NCBI GenBank assembly: GCA_963971225.1
Contig: OZ020267.1
Span: forward strand, 92,617,648-92,681,647
DNA from: Melieria omissa
Lineage: Eukaryota; Arthropoda; Insecta; Diptera; Ulidiidae
Reading direction: 5' to 3'
DNA length: 64,000 nt
The position numbers were made by a program, and so were the translations under genes. The notes under the pieces were generated by a model. It searched no databases and had not been told where the DNA came from. It worked only from the letters and a program-made list of their open reading frames with translations. Positions 54,446-64,000 of this stretch are shown here, one piece after another. Numbering within the stretch: position 1 is the stretch's first letter; every line of letters starts with the position of its first letter.

Positions 54446-54501
54446 CTTTAAATGTACAAATAAATAAAAAAACATTTAGGTATGTATGTACACAATAATA
54501 T

Positions 54502-54507
54502 TTTATT
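54502..54507 (-). terminator. CAH1: CAH1 poly(A) signal
   Basis: TTTATT on + is AATAAA on -, 165 bp after the CAH1 stop codon. Another A-rich AATAAA-containing run on + near 54457 is in the wrong orientation. Confidence 0.55.
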
Positions 54508-54671
54508 CAAATGTATGTAGTTTGGTGCATAAACAACAAATTGGTTTGAGGAATACATATGTAGGTAAGGTAGGAAACTGAGTAGCTATACATTACATGT
54601 ATAGTAAACATGGGTATATTCATAAGATACAACAATTTATAACAACGCAGATCTTTCGTGTGTTTTGCACT

Positions 54672-55847
54672 TCAGTGTTCTCCAATTTCACGCAGTTCAC
54701 GATTGCCCAATGGTAGAGGCGGTCGAAAGTTGTTGATGACTTTTCCGTTTACTTCATTGCATGGGCACTGCTCCTTGACGTCGTAACAGTTCAGGTTGCG
54801 CATAGCGTCAAGCTGTTTACCAGATACTTCAATGGGAGTCTTAAAAACTATCCAAATAACCGACTCTGAGCATGGAGGCGTGGTAAGCGAACCTTCGTAT
54901 GTCCAATACGTCGTAGTAGTTGGCAATAGCTGACTTGGGTCACAACCATTTGGTAGAGTCACGCGATCGCCTTTGTGTAGAATAAATAGAAGAAGACTGG
55001 TGATCTTTTCCATTTCAATGTGCGTGTGGTCACCTGCCTGCAATAACAACGGAAGTTTGACTGTGTATTTTTGTATTCAATGCAAATCCTCAATATGTTA
55101 CACTATACCTTTAGAAATACTCCCAACACAGCCAAGCCATCTGGAGCCGAAGCCGCTTCGCTAAATGTCTTGTACTTGGTCGTATTCCAATGCACTAGAT
55201 GTAATTCTCCAGCATAGGACACACCATCGACAGTGTGTTCGGATCCCTTAACGTCCGTACAACCCCAGTGGCAATGGAATTGTTCCAGTTTATACACATT
55301 ATTACCCAAAGGACCTCCAGTCAGTTCGGAACCATCGCCATTTACATCTACTCGCCAGCAATAACCTTCAAATAACGCAGTCATTAGTTACATGGAAGAT
55401 ATCGTACTAAATGCTTTCCATTAGGCTTAACAACAAATTTCGTTTTCCCGTTGAATTTGCCGCCAATGTGCTTGTTAATCACACCCACCTAAGTTTTTGA
55501 CTAGGGGAATTATTGCTTCTAGAATATTTGCCATACAGACAAAAGAAAATAAGTGGACTCAGATGATCAATGTGTCAGGTCGATGATCTCTATAAATTTT
55601 GTCACCAATCGAGCAAGTATTATATGTACTTATGTATGTTAGTTACAGTTTATGCATATTGTACTATGCATGTATTATTGAAAGTTACCTGGATTGGTTA
55701 GGCTTAGTGTATGCTCCGGAACATATTTCCATTTCAAGACCGGAACATTCAGGTCTCTTCCTCTCTTCGCGCTCGAGGTAGTTATATCAACTGGTGACTG
55801 TCTATGGCCAGAGGCTTGTGGATACTGTTTGAACCAATGAGCAGGTC
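54672..55847 (-). CDS. CAH1: Carbonic anhydrase 1 (alpha class), three of four exons
   Basis: Exons on -: 55847-55689 (159 nt), 55365-55109 (257 nt), 55037-54672 (366 nt with stop). Introns of 323 and 71 bp have GT/AG borders, and phases agree. About 259 residues match Drosophila CAH1 (270) throughout: [20 protein letters not shown] (His of the proton shuttle in SGHRQ), [10 protein letters not shown] (two zinc His), SEHTVDG (Glu), ELHLVHWN (third zinc His) and [10 protein letters not shown] (Thr gate). It catalyses CO2 hydration to bicarbonate and a proton; without a visible signal peptide it is expected in the cytoplasm. All catalytic residues are present, so it should be functional. The first coding exon, about 11 codons, joins in phase at the TTTCAG acceptor (55848) but was not located upstream. 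Confidence 0.94.
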
Positions 55848-55907
55848 CTGAAAGTGCAATAGGTCAAAGCCATTTAATCAAACTAACATAATGTTTTATT
55901 ATTACAC

Positions 55908-55998
55908 TTAACCCTTTCCGACATGAAAATAACAGCCCGCTGTATGAATTGTATGGGCTGTAGGCCAATATATTGGACATTGTGACTGAAAGGGTTAA
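55908..55998. mobile_element. piggyBac-type micro-MITE, 91 bp, TTAA-flanked
   Basis: TTAACCCTTTC at the left mirrors GAAAGGGTTAA at the right. Both TTAA copies (55908-55911, 55995-55998) are intact. It sits 60 bp beyond the 5'-most CAH1 exon found, i.e. probably in CAH1 intron 1. Confidence 0.7.
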
Positions 55999-56099
55999 TA
56001 CATTTTTGTTTACAATCAGAAATACAATCAAATATGAAAGTGTATTTTTCTACGTACAACCTGCTGATTTGACACAAACGTGTATTCATTCTATATATA

Positions 56100-57415
56100 C
56101 TACTAACAGGGCCCTGCGGCTTTGCACGCAAGCTTGAAGTCAATGGGCCCAATAAATCAAGTTTCTTCATACTACACTCTATGGGCGATGCCACGCCTCT
56201 TTTATGTAATGCCCAATCCATTCCTCCAGTCGAAGGGTGTGACCCGGTTTCATTGATTTTCGACTTTCAGTTCCAAAGCTGCGCGGCAAATTTCAGTCAC
56301 AAAAAATATGCCACGCCCCTTGTTCAACGCTCATAAAATTTTGTCAATAGAATGACACATCTATGGGACGATGGTATACAAAACTTCAAAGCTTTCCAAC
56401 GTATTGTTCCGAAGCTATTCCGACTTATAATTCCGAAAATATTTCACATTAAAAACTTGGGTTGTATGGGCAGTGCTAGGCCCCCTCGTCCGATACCCAC
56501 CCCATTCCCCATGTCGAAGGGCACATCTAAATCGTAAGTTTGTGTCAAATCTCTTTGATGTGTGATTTGTATTTCCATATTGAAAATTTAAGTTGTTTGG
56601 CGGTGCCACGCCCTCTTGTCAAAAACCCACCCCATTCCCCTTATCAAAAACACAACTAAATCGGACGTTTGTACCGAGTGTCATTGATGTGAACGCAATA
56701 GTTCCAAAATTACACCGGCATTTAAGAAATGCCACGCTCCTTGTCCAACGCCCATTAAATTTTACCAGTGAAACGGCACATCTAAACGGTGGCCCCGAAC
56801 CAAATTTTAATGCTGTCCAACTTCTCATTGTGAAGATATTCCAGATTGAAAATTTAAGTTGTATGGGAGGTGCCACGCCTACATATCGGGTCGTATTCAC
56901 ACTATGTGGTTTACCAAGACTAATTCAAGACGAACATTCCATGAAAAATCGGCTGTCTAGTTTTTGAGTTTTAGTGTCGTGGGACCAACAAACAAACATA
57001 CAGTACTTTTCGCTTAAGGGGGTAGTCAGGTAGAATCGACCATGTTTTAAGTAATTTTTTTTTCATACACATTTTTTTATATGTTATTGTACATACGATA
57101 CAATACAATGTTCAGTACTCGTAGTTTTGAGTACTGAACAAAATTTTTTTTATAAATTTTCGTTTATATCCGGGGGAGATATGGGCGACCAGAAGACGCC
57201 ATTTTGAAACGCTGGCCTTACGAAAGCATACCATATATGAGTTTTGTTACCATAGTGGGTGTAAGAAGGGGGCGTGGTCATTCTCATATAGCCTATGTAC
57301 CATTCCCCCAGATAAACAAATGTTTGGTGCTTATTTCATCTTAATCGGTTCAGTGGTTTTTCGTGATTGTGGCTCAAAAAAGCAACGTCACACTTGCTTT
57401 TATGTTATAGTATAG
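56100..57415 (+). repeat. Dispersed repeat block (GCCACGCC family)
   Basis: Starts with gggccctgcggctttgcacgcaag (also at 6482) and the tgaagtcaatgggccc block (also in the 19290 array). Then degenerate units with gccacgcccc recur at about 56190, 56310, 56604, 56730 and 56870. From 57000 to 57415 is a diverged tail with ggggcgtggtcatt and atcggttcagtggttttt, ending atgttatagtatagatga, a typical retroposon-like 3' end. No protein is encoded. Confidence 0.65.
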
Positions 57416-58468
57416 ATGAACAATTACACGTATGTTAGGCAGTATTATTTGTATTGTATGCAACTGTATCAATAACGTATGTACCTATGTATGAATATTC
57501 AAGTAAACATTACATTACAAAACTAGCCATAACCGGGGAGCATTCGTCACATTTACAAAGAGCACGTTCACATATCATATTTGTGAAAGATTCTTCGATA
57601 TAGTTGTTCAAAAAGCGATCGCGCTTAAAAACGCGGAATTGCATTTTTTGTATTCGTTGAGAAATTGTGTAACCTTCCATTGTAAAACTTGAGAAATTCT
57701 TAGAAGTCTATGGCAGCTTTAGTAATTACAGTAATTGTTATACAAAGTTAGGCGATCAAAGTTGCATTCGCACGAGTTTGTGGGTATTCACCACAAACAA
57801 CTGAACCTTGTGCCTTGTATATTTGTTTCCCAATTTGCGATTTGGCGCAATAGCACCAAGCAATAACTAGCTTTATTTAAATTAATATAGGCTGTGCGAA
57901 ATTCTCAAACACACCTGAAATAACGAATGTACGTCACATCAGCGGATTACGGGTGTTGATTTTGCACGCGGAGGCCGATGTGTTTAAAACTAATAACACA
58001 CGTTATTCTTTTGTGGCCAACAAATAAACTGTAAACTGTTGTGTGTATGATAAAAGTATATATTAAAAATATAAAAAACTAAACTAACTGACTACATTTC
58101 GACTACAAATCGATCCATGCAATGGTGTTCAAGTAAACTGTCCACCCAGTTTGTGAAAAGTAAAAGTAAGCACTCAGTTGTGCGCTCCGAAGCGCTGTGC
58201 AAAAATCGGAAATTGAACCTATTTCCTGTACTTTCTCCATTACTGGCTGATTGTTAAAGCCAAAAATCGAATTTTTCAATCACAGACTTTTGTTACCTCT
58301 TAGGAGTTGTACACTTCTAGCAGGAAACATTTTTCATAATGTTTCAAGGAGCGAAACAAATTTTAAAATATGTAAAGGAGAATTGTCCACCAAAATAGTA
58401 AAATATACTTAAGCATTAAATTTGCAAGAACAAATTAATAAAAAAAATGCTTGACTTTTAAACCTACA
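57416..58468. other. No gene seen
   Basis: Likely CAH1 intron 1 or upstream flank. I searched it for a short exon encoding the CAH1 N-terminus (usual form HHWGYxEEN) and did not find one. Confidence 0.4.
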
Positions 58469-58837
58469 TGCACTTGTGGCAATTCCCGTAAACTTACTTT
58501 GAGCTGAGGTATGAAAAGTCTTGTAGGAGTAGAGGAGGGAGGAGGAGATAAAGGTTGTAGTTTACATTTCCATAGTTTACTGCTAGAAACGGCAGGTGTA
58601 CCGTTATGCACTCTTTTATAGTTTGTGTGGTCGTGCAAAACATTAAAAGCGTCTAGTGTTTTCTCAGAATTGAAATGTGGCAGTTCACATAAACTCAGCG
58701 TTTTAAATTGATCAGTGAAACAAAAATATAAGTAATTTGAAGTAAGTTATGCCTTTATAAACTGATTTAAACGATTTTTGTACTATTGAAAAAGTAAAAT
58801 GTTTATTTAAAAAAATTAAAGTAATTAAAGTAAAGGA

Positions 58838-59338
58838 AAAAGTATGAAAAGTGATGAAAATGACTATGGTACATTTTTGCTATTATTTCGATGAGAATAC
58901 GACTCACGGCAAATAATTTGGCTGTTTTATATTACTTGATGTTTCCGCTTTCATTTAACACCTAACTCGTTACTTGATTTACGAAAAATGTGTATGTTTT
59001 TGACCATCAAAGAAAACGCCTTAAAATTCCATAATTTCCGACTTTGAGGACCAATTACCGAGACATTTAAAAAATAAGTTGCATCGGAAAAGAAGCCGTG
59101 TGGTGTTGTTAATGCGATAAGGAAAATCATGTCAATCGGTTTTTTGGTTTAGAAATTACGATCAAAAATATGGAAAAAGTAGAGGAAAAACTGAAAAAAT
59201 TACACCGTACCTATATTTCACTAACTAGGGCTGCTAAAAAAAATCTAAGGGTAGATTCGAAATCAGCGCACCCAAATTAGTAAGAAACAGTAGAAAAACT
59301 CCATGCAACAGAAAAAAGTGTTTTTTTGTTGTCATGTG
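58838..59338 (+). repeat. Foldback C arm, outward copy
   Basis: aaaagtatgaaaagtgatgaaaatgactatgg, ggaaaagaagccgtgtggtg and the end TGTTGTCATGTG follow the right arm of element C in order. A second arm piece in the other orientation lies at 60440-60580. Confidence 0.75.
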
Positions 59339-59431
59339 TTACAAATTGTCCCGATACGAAATAAAAAAATATGAATAACTTTCGAGAAGAAGCAGGTAGG
59401 ATTTCAATTCGAACGGATTTTTCACCTATAA

Positions 59432-60369
59432 CACCGTGCGACAACAAATATTACACACGAAAAAATCGGTATACTCGCAAAACTAGGGGCCAAACGTAGT
59501 AAAACTGCGTTTTTAGTTTTTCTCTCTGACGACAGGATTTTTTTGTTAAATACTTTTAAATTTCAAGGACATGTTTATTTAAAAACTTTATTTTAAAAAT
59601 TGAGCGCATTGTAGAATAACAATATGGGTATCAAATCAAAGAGAAAAATCCTTAAAATCTTAAAAAAATCATTTTTTTGGTGTAAAAGGATGAAGAGGTA
59701 TTGAAAATGTCCTGTTAAAATTTTATCTTTGAATATCCTTGAAAATTTCCAATATTTTGTTTTGAAAAAAATATATCTTAAGGACTAATATGTACACTAC
59801 CACATCCTCGAATGAGCACACGAAATTCACTTTTTTCCATTTTCTTCTCAGTCAACGCGGTAGTCTGATATTAACGGCTGTAAAACAAACTAAATGTCGC
59901 AGCTTGTTCAATTTTTGACAAGAGTCAACTGACAGATGACTGTTGACGGGAGCAGTGTTGCCATTTCAATTAAGAGGCGGGAAATTCAAAAAGTCACGGA
60001 CTTATTGTCCTTAAGATATATTAAAAAAAAAAAAAAAATATTGGAAATTTTCAAGTATATTCAAGGATAAAGTTTTAAAAGGACATTTCAATACCTCTTC
60101 GTCCTTTTACACCAAAAAAATTATTTTTTAAGATTCTAAGGACTTTTCTCTTTCATTTGATACCCATATTGTTATTCTACAATGCGCTCAATTTTTTAAA
60201 TAATTTTTTGAAATAAACATGTCCTTCAAATTTCAAAGTCCTTTTAAAAAAAATCCTGACGTCAGAGAGAAAAACTAAAAACGCAGTTTTACTACGTTTG
60301 GCCCCTAGTTTTGCGAGTATACCGATTTTTTCGTGTGTTTTGGAATTTTTTGATTTTTGTCGCACGGTG
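59432..60369. mobile_element. Foldback element B: long inverted arms, TAA TSD
   Basis: Ends CACCGTGCGACA and the complement; TAA on both sides (59429-59431, 60370-60372). Arms such as ggggccaaacgtagtaaaactgc at 59487 and gcagttttactacgtttggcccc at 60281 are nearly identical. The 938 bp element lacks coding sequence. It is the same family as A by ends and by the ccaaac-tagta block. Confidence 0.88.
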
Positions 60370-60439
60370 TAATCATCAACAAATACAACCCAGCTTGCAG
60401 TTTTTGTCGACATTTTTGTGCTACCTATCGATGCTTCCT

Positions 60440-60580
60440 GCCTACCGTGACCGCACGGCTTCTTTTTCGATGCAATCTATTTTTAAAAGTTTTAAAATTT
60501 CGCGGTAATTGGACCTCTAAGTCGAAAAATTGTTGTGTTAAATGAAAGCGGAAACATCAATTAATTGCATTAATTAATTA
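60440..60580 (+). repeat. Foldback C arm fragment, inverse orientation
   Basis: cggcttctttttcgatgcaat, tttcgcggtaattggacctc and aaatgaaagcggaaacatcaa follow the left arm of element C (10917-11085) with an internal deletion after aagtcgaaaa. Confidence 0.7.
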
Positions 60581-60999
60581 ATTGCGATTTCTTCTTTTAG
60601 TTCTTTTAGACTATATAGTTCAATAAATATTTCAGTAACACTTTTTTAACTGAATCAGTTTTGTAAAGAAAATGTAACAAAATCCAAGCAGATTTAGGTG
60701 ATTTTTGAGAATTGCCACCAGTGTAGGTCTGCTCTTCATTGTTTTCCACCAAACACTGATGGCCCGAACACATCAAAGACGGGCAGCGACAGGACCAAAC
60801 GGCTTAAAGATTGAGCCAGCTTCAGCCGATGTCGTGTCGTTAACTGCTTGATTGCGATAAGCGGCAGCAACAGCTCCACAGTCATATTTTGTTTGCGCCT
60901 TATCACAAATTGGGCGTTTTCGCACTTTTTCTTTTAAGAATTAACTTTGTGACTTGTTGCCGTCGTCAATGTGTTCGGGATTTGTTTATTTTTAACTAA

Positions 61000-61759
61000 A
61001 ATTTGTAGGAATCTACGAAGTTGAGAGTTAACGATGACTTACGAGCTATAGGTGAGTGGGCTCGGGAAAACAAACTATTTTTAAACCCCCTGAAATCATT
61101 TGTCCTACCCATATCGAGAACAGTTTCCTACTGTTCAGATCTTCCACCTATTCTGCGTAGAACTGAAATTCGTTAGTAAAGTTGTCAATCTTGGGTATCA
61201 AATCAACTCTTTACTGTCTTGCATGGACCACATTAATTCCGTTGTGTAGAAAATCTATTATGGACTACGTAATCTGAGGTGGACCTCGGGGTTTGTACCA
61301 GTAGAAACCAAACGGAAGTTAGTGGTTCAGTTGTTGTTGCCTATTATGACATACTCGGAGGCCGTGTATAGCAAATTGGATTCCAGATCCATGCATAAGC
61401 TACAAGTTGCTTTCAATAATGTAGCTCGATATGTGTACTGTGTCAGAAGGTTTGACAACATTTCCATCTCCAGCAACAAAATACTGGGCTGCAGCTTACA
61501 GAGCTACATGGAAGCAAGAAATTGCATCCTTTTGCATACAATTATCCATACCAAAAGGCCCCAGTATCTGTATGAAAAACTTCAGTTCTCTAAGAGTCAC
61601 CGACATATGAACTTGCTATCTCCAGCCCACAATTTCCCCAACTCCAGTCGACTATTTTTTGTTAGCACCATTCGATTATGGAATTCGTTGCCCATTCATA
61701 TTAAAACAATTGCTAATAGACGCCACTTTAAGCATTATATTTTCAAACACTTTTCTTAA
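61000..61759 (+). pseudogene. LINE reverse transcriptase C-terminal fragment
   Basis: From about 61020, IGEWARENKLFLNPLKSFVL and SYCSDLPPILRRTEI belong to the palm-thumb border. After a shift the frame from 61322 reads VQLLLPIMTYSEAVYSKLDS, LQVAFNNVARYVYCVRRFDN, LQSYMEARNCILLHTIIHTK and FVSTIRLWNSLP, and ends in a stop at 61757. The Y-x-(D/S)-x-VY and R-x-x-R-L-x-x-W-NSLP motifs are typical of LINE proteins without an RNase H tail. The FADD active site is upstream and missing. A T-rich 3' flank follows. Confidence 0.75.
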
Positions 61760-61903
61760 CTCCGTCCTTCTCTACATTTTGCACTCTTTTTTACTTTTCT
61801 TTCTTCTCTTTTATATATTAAGATTCCACTGAATTCATATATATGTGTTCGAAACTCACAAGAGCGGCGGCCGCGCAAACAAATTTAAAATAAAAGAAGC
61901 GAA

Positions 61904-62137
61904 TGTTCTGTGTCGGGATTTCTTGTGTAAAGTTTATTAATTGCTGAGTGTTTGTTGAAAGATATATGTGTATGTAAATGTTAATTTATATATGGGTTGG
62001 TTAATCGGTTGATGTTGGTTTGCCGGAGTTCGTTCAACGAGTGGCTGCCAGCCGCGCAAGCTCCCTTCGGGATGGCCAGGGTTGCCATCCGTACATATAC
62101 GCACACAAATGGACAAACACAATACAAAAATATTGAC
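61904..62137 (-). repeat. Candidate LTR of the BEL/Pao-like element
   Basis: On - the segment begins TGTCAA and ends AGAACA, has AATAAA near its end and lies downstream of the gag remnant. Only one copy is in the window and a polypurine tract is not obvious, so this is tentative. Confidence 0.35.
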
Positions 62138-62159
62138 AGTATTAAATTCTGAGAGCTTC

Positions 62160-63760
62160 GTGGCGGGCAGTGTTTAGCGATCTAAACATCCTGGGGCCGG
62201 ATGCACTCGTGCATTGATTGGACCCCCCGGAGCTCCAGTAGGGCTTGGATGACTCGGGTTTGAAGGGTCCGAACTCGGCGTCCGCGCAACTTGCTAGACT
62301 GGAGCCTTGCTTCAGATCTCCGTTGGCTGTAGCTGCTGTTGCGAGGGTGGGGTTGATTCGCGTGCGGACGGGATGCGCTGTCAAGGCGAAGCGAGCGAGT
62401 CCGACTAAGGTCCTGCGGTCGTCGTCTACGGCTTGTTGCTGATTGGGGATGAGTGTTGCGCGGCGGTTGCGCCTCGGCTGCAGTCTGCCCAAATTGTCTA
62501 GACTTAGACATGGGGCGAGGGGCTGTTTCCTTAACCGTTGTGTTAAGGGACTGCACAGAACGGTTTTCCCGTCTTCGCGAGGTGACGGAAGATGATTCAT
62601 TTTGAGAACTCCGTGATTTTCTCGCACAGGATGAGCTGTTGTGTGATGGACTCCGAGGCAGAGTCGTGAAAATTGGTGAGATGGTGTTTCTTTGCCGATT
62701 TGGGGTGATGTCAGAAGAGAAGTGGAGCATAGAATGATGCGGCTTCTGACATTGCGAACAAGTGTCTTTACTTGTGCAATCCCGCTTCAAGTGAGTATGG
62801 GACAGACAGTTTGTGCACAAGTTGTGGGCTCGTACTGCCTTTACTCGATCATAAACAGATAACTTTTTGAACTTCGAACATAGTTTGAGCGCATGAGCCG
62901 CACTGCAAACCGGACAGAGGAAAGTTACATTGGGAAGATAAGACGGACAGAGAATTGTTTATTGCATTTTGAAGGCTTTGCAGCACTTCACTGTCTTCAA
63001 CAACTACTTGAGGGAGGCTCAAGAGCGTGTTGACCTGTGTATCAACCAGAATGCGCCGATTTTCGAATCGGGAATTCCAGTGGCGGATTCAGGGGGGTGT
63101 TTTGGGGGTTGAAACCCCCCCGAAATATTAGGATCGACATTAAAACTACATACAAATTAAAAGACAATTTATGAATATCAAAGAATTACTTTTTGAAACC
63201 CCCCCCCGAAATATTTTTCTGAATCCGCCCCTGGGGAATTCAGCGCATTCCATTCCAATTCGAAATTAGAGTCGCTCAATGGATACTGCCGTACGATGGC
63301 GCCAGCTTTTCCGGTCGTTTTATATCGGAGGTGATATAATTTTTGGGCAGAGGTGAGTTTCGGGTGGTTAATTCGAGAAGATTTCGGTGTCACAAGGAGG
63401 GACATTCAGGCAAATAGAATTACTTGCCTGCTCTGTTGCAGAAGGGAAAGGTATTTCTGCTGGACGTGTGGTTTCAGCGAGAGGAGGTTGCTGAGTGTCC
63501 ATGAGGTCCGAGATCTGGACCATGGTTTCATATACTCGTTCTCGGCACAGTTCCATTTTGGAGCGAGCGATCAATTTGACAGTTTAAGGCAGGTCGTCAT
63601 CGGCCGACTCGCGAAAAAGCTGACTTTAAATCCGCATAATAGCCATTGAGATCGGCTAAATACGCTTTGAGGATTGCGGGCGTTAACTCTTCGATCGGAA
63701 CAGAAGAGAATTTGGAACAAAAGTGGACCAAATTGTCCGCTTCGAAATTAAAAATGCTCA
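62160..63760 (-). pseudogene. BEL/Pao-like gag remnant
   Basis: On -: PAILKAYLADLNGYYADLKS, then KLTSAQKLYHLRYKTTGKAG, QYPLSDSNFELEWNALN, a hAT MITE, and SRFENRRILVDTQVNTLLSL with QSLQNAINNS. This is the conserved gag core of BEL/Pao LTR retrotransposons (usual form: LKGEA-x-x-V..YPL-x-x-x-NF..AW..L..R(Y/F)-ENRR-x-L). From 62820, CTNCLSHTHLKRDCTSKDTC and SQCQKPHHSMLHF give the Cys/His knuckles. A long Ser/Arg-rich tail follows and open text ends near 62160. Protease, reverse transcriptase and integrase are absent. Several frameshifts are present. Confidence 0.8.
63078..63233. mobile_element. hAT-type MITE, 156 bp, in gag
   Basis: Ends CAGTGGCGGATTCAGGGG and (reversed) CAGGGGCGGATTCAGA. The 8 bp gggaattc is perfectly duplicated (63070-63077, 63234-63241). 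Removing it and one TSD restores the gag frame (NALN-SRFENRR). Confidence 0.9.
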
Positions 63761-64000
63761 TGGAGAGATCATGAGACTGTTCGAATGATTTTTGAATCGG
63801 CCTGTCGGAATTGAGAATAATTTAAAATTGAAATAAACAAACGACTCGATGGTTGATAGATCCAGGAGGTAAGAGTTGAGAAGAAACACCAAAAGCATTC
63901 AAAAGGTATTCCAATTGTCAACAAATGCTGCACAAACCCGACCAGGAATATCGCAAAGTAGAGCACATTCACAAAAAGTGCAAGCAAATTTCGAAGTTTA
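63761..64000 (-). other. Probable 5' part of the same retrotransposon; no motif seen
   Basis: The sequence upstream of the gag start runs to the window edge. The short frame on - has no recognised motif; the 5' LTR would lie beyond the window. Confidence 0.35.

Larger units (their letters stand above)
58469..60725. mobile_element. Non-autonomous Tc1-type element with foldback inserts
   Basis: The left end CACTTGTGGCAATTCCCGTA with a second motif (GTGGCAGTTCACATAAACTC) 205 bp inside, and the right end reversed TACACTGGTGGCAATTCTCA, match the IR/DR Tc1 at 24531-26119. The left TA has mutated to TG. No transposase remains; the interior is taken up by foldback C fragments and element B. Confidence 0.7.

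Noticed and set aside
57520..57560. Possible CAH1 first exon on the - strand
   Set aside because: A CCCCGGTTATGGC string loosely recalls the expected WGY codons, but it has no suitable ATG frame or donor site.
1..64000. CRISPR arrays, rRNA genes, bacterial operons
   Set aside because: Nothing of the kind is present; gene structure with introns and the element types are those of an insect nuclear genome.

Overview
The window is nuclear DNA from a higher fly (Diptera, probably Schizophora and possibly a tephritid-like fruit fly; the exact lineage is inference). Two host genes are recognisable. One is an almost complete brain tumor (brat) coding region on the + strand (33109-36147), with a short 5'UTR intron just upstream. 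The other is a carbonic anhydrase of the CAH1 type on the - strand (three coding exons, 54672-55847; the short first coding exon was not found). Nearly everything else I can identify is transposable elements, most of them dead, many with intact ends and target-site duplications (TSDs).

Layout. 1-5000: a piggyBac-type element (182-1612), a hAT-type MITE (2381-2537) and a 1.1 kb TCTTC microsatellite. 5200-9720: LINE and mariner scraps, a broken multicopy transposon protein, and a Tc1-type element with a tRNA-derived SINE in its right end. 10061-12083: a PIF/Harbinger element carrying a 1.16 kb foldback element. 12200-19260: a stack about five levels deep: a LINE with AP-endonuclease and reverse transcriptase, holding an R1/Waldo-like LINE, holding a Tc1-type element, holding a piggyBac-type element, holding a foldback element. 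19290-31632: a degenerate ~126 bp tandem array, a hAT element with a Tc1 inside, two LINE fragments, and four further Tc1/mariner elements, one with a candidate intron. 31633-48900: the brat locus and its long AT-rich downstream flank, containing one Tc1 element with ~210 bp arms and two MITEs. 48942-54440: two Transib elements (the RAG1-related superfamily), one inserted in the transposase gene of the other. 54480-64000: CAH1, dispersed repeats, a Tc1-derived element containing foldback pieces, a LINE fragment and a BEL/Pao-like gag interrupted by a hAT MITE.

The most notable region is the Transib pair. Both ends of the inner element read CACTATG, a 22 bp spacer, then an A-rich nonamer, and are flanked by the 5 bp duplication CGTCG. 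The right end of the outer element carries CACAGTG, a 24 bp spacer and ACAAAAACG, close to the recombination signal of V(D)J recombination. At six insertion junctions in the window (Tc1 in the R1-like LINE, piggyBac in Tc1, foldback in piggyBac, Transib in Transib, MITE in Transib, hAT MITE in gag) removing the insert and one TSD copy restores the host element's reading frame. This supports the element boundaries independently of any database.
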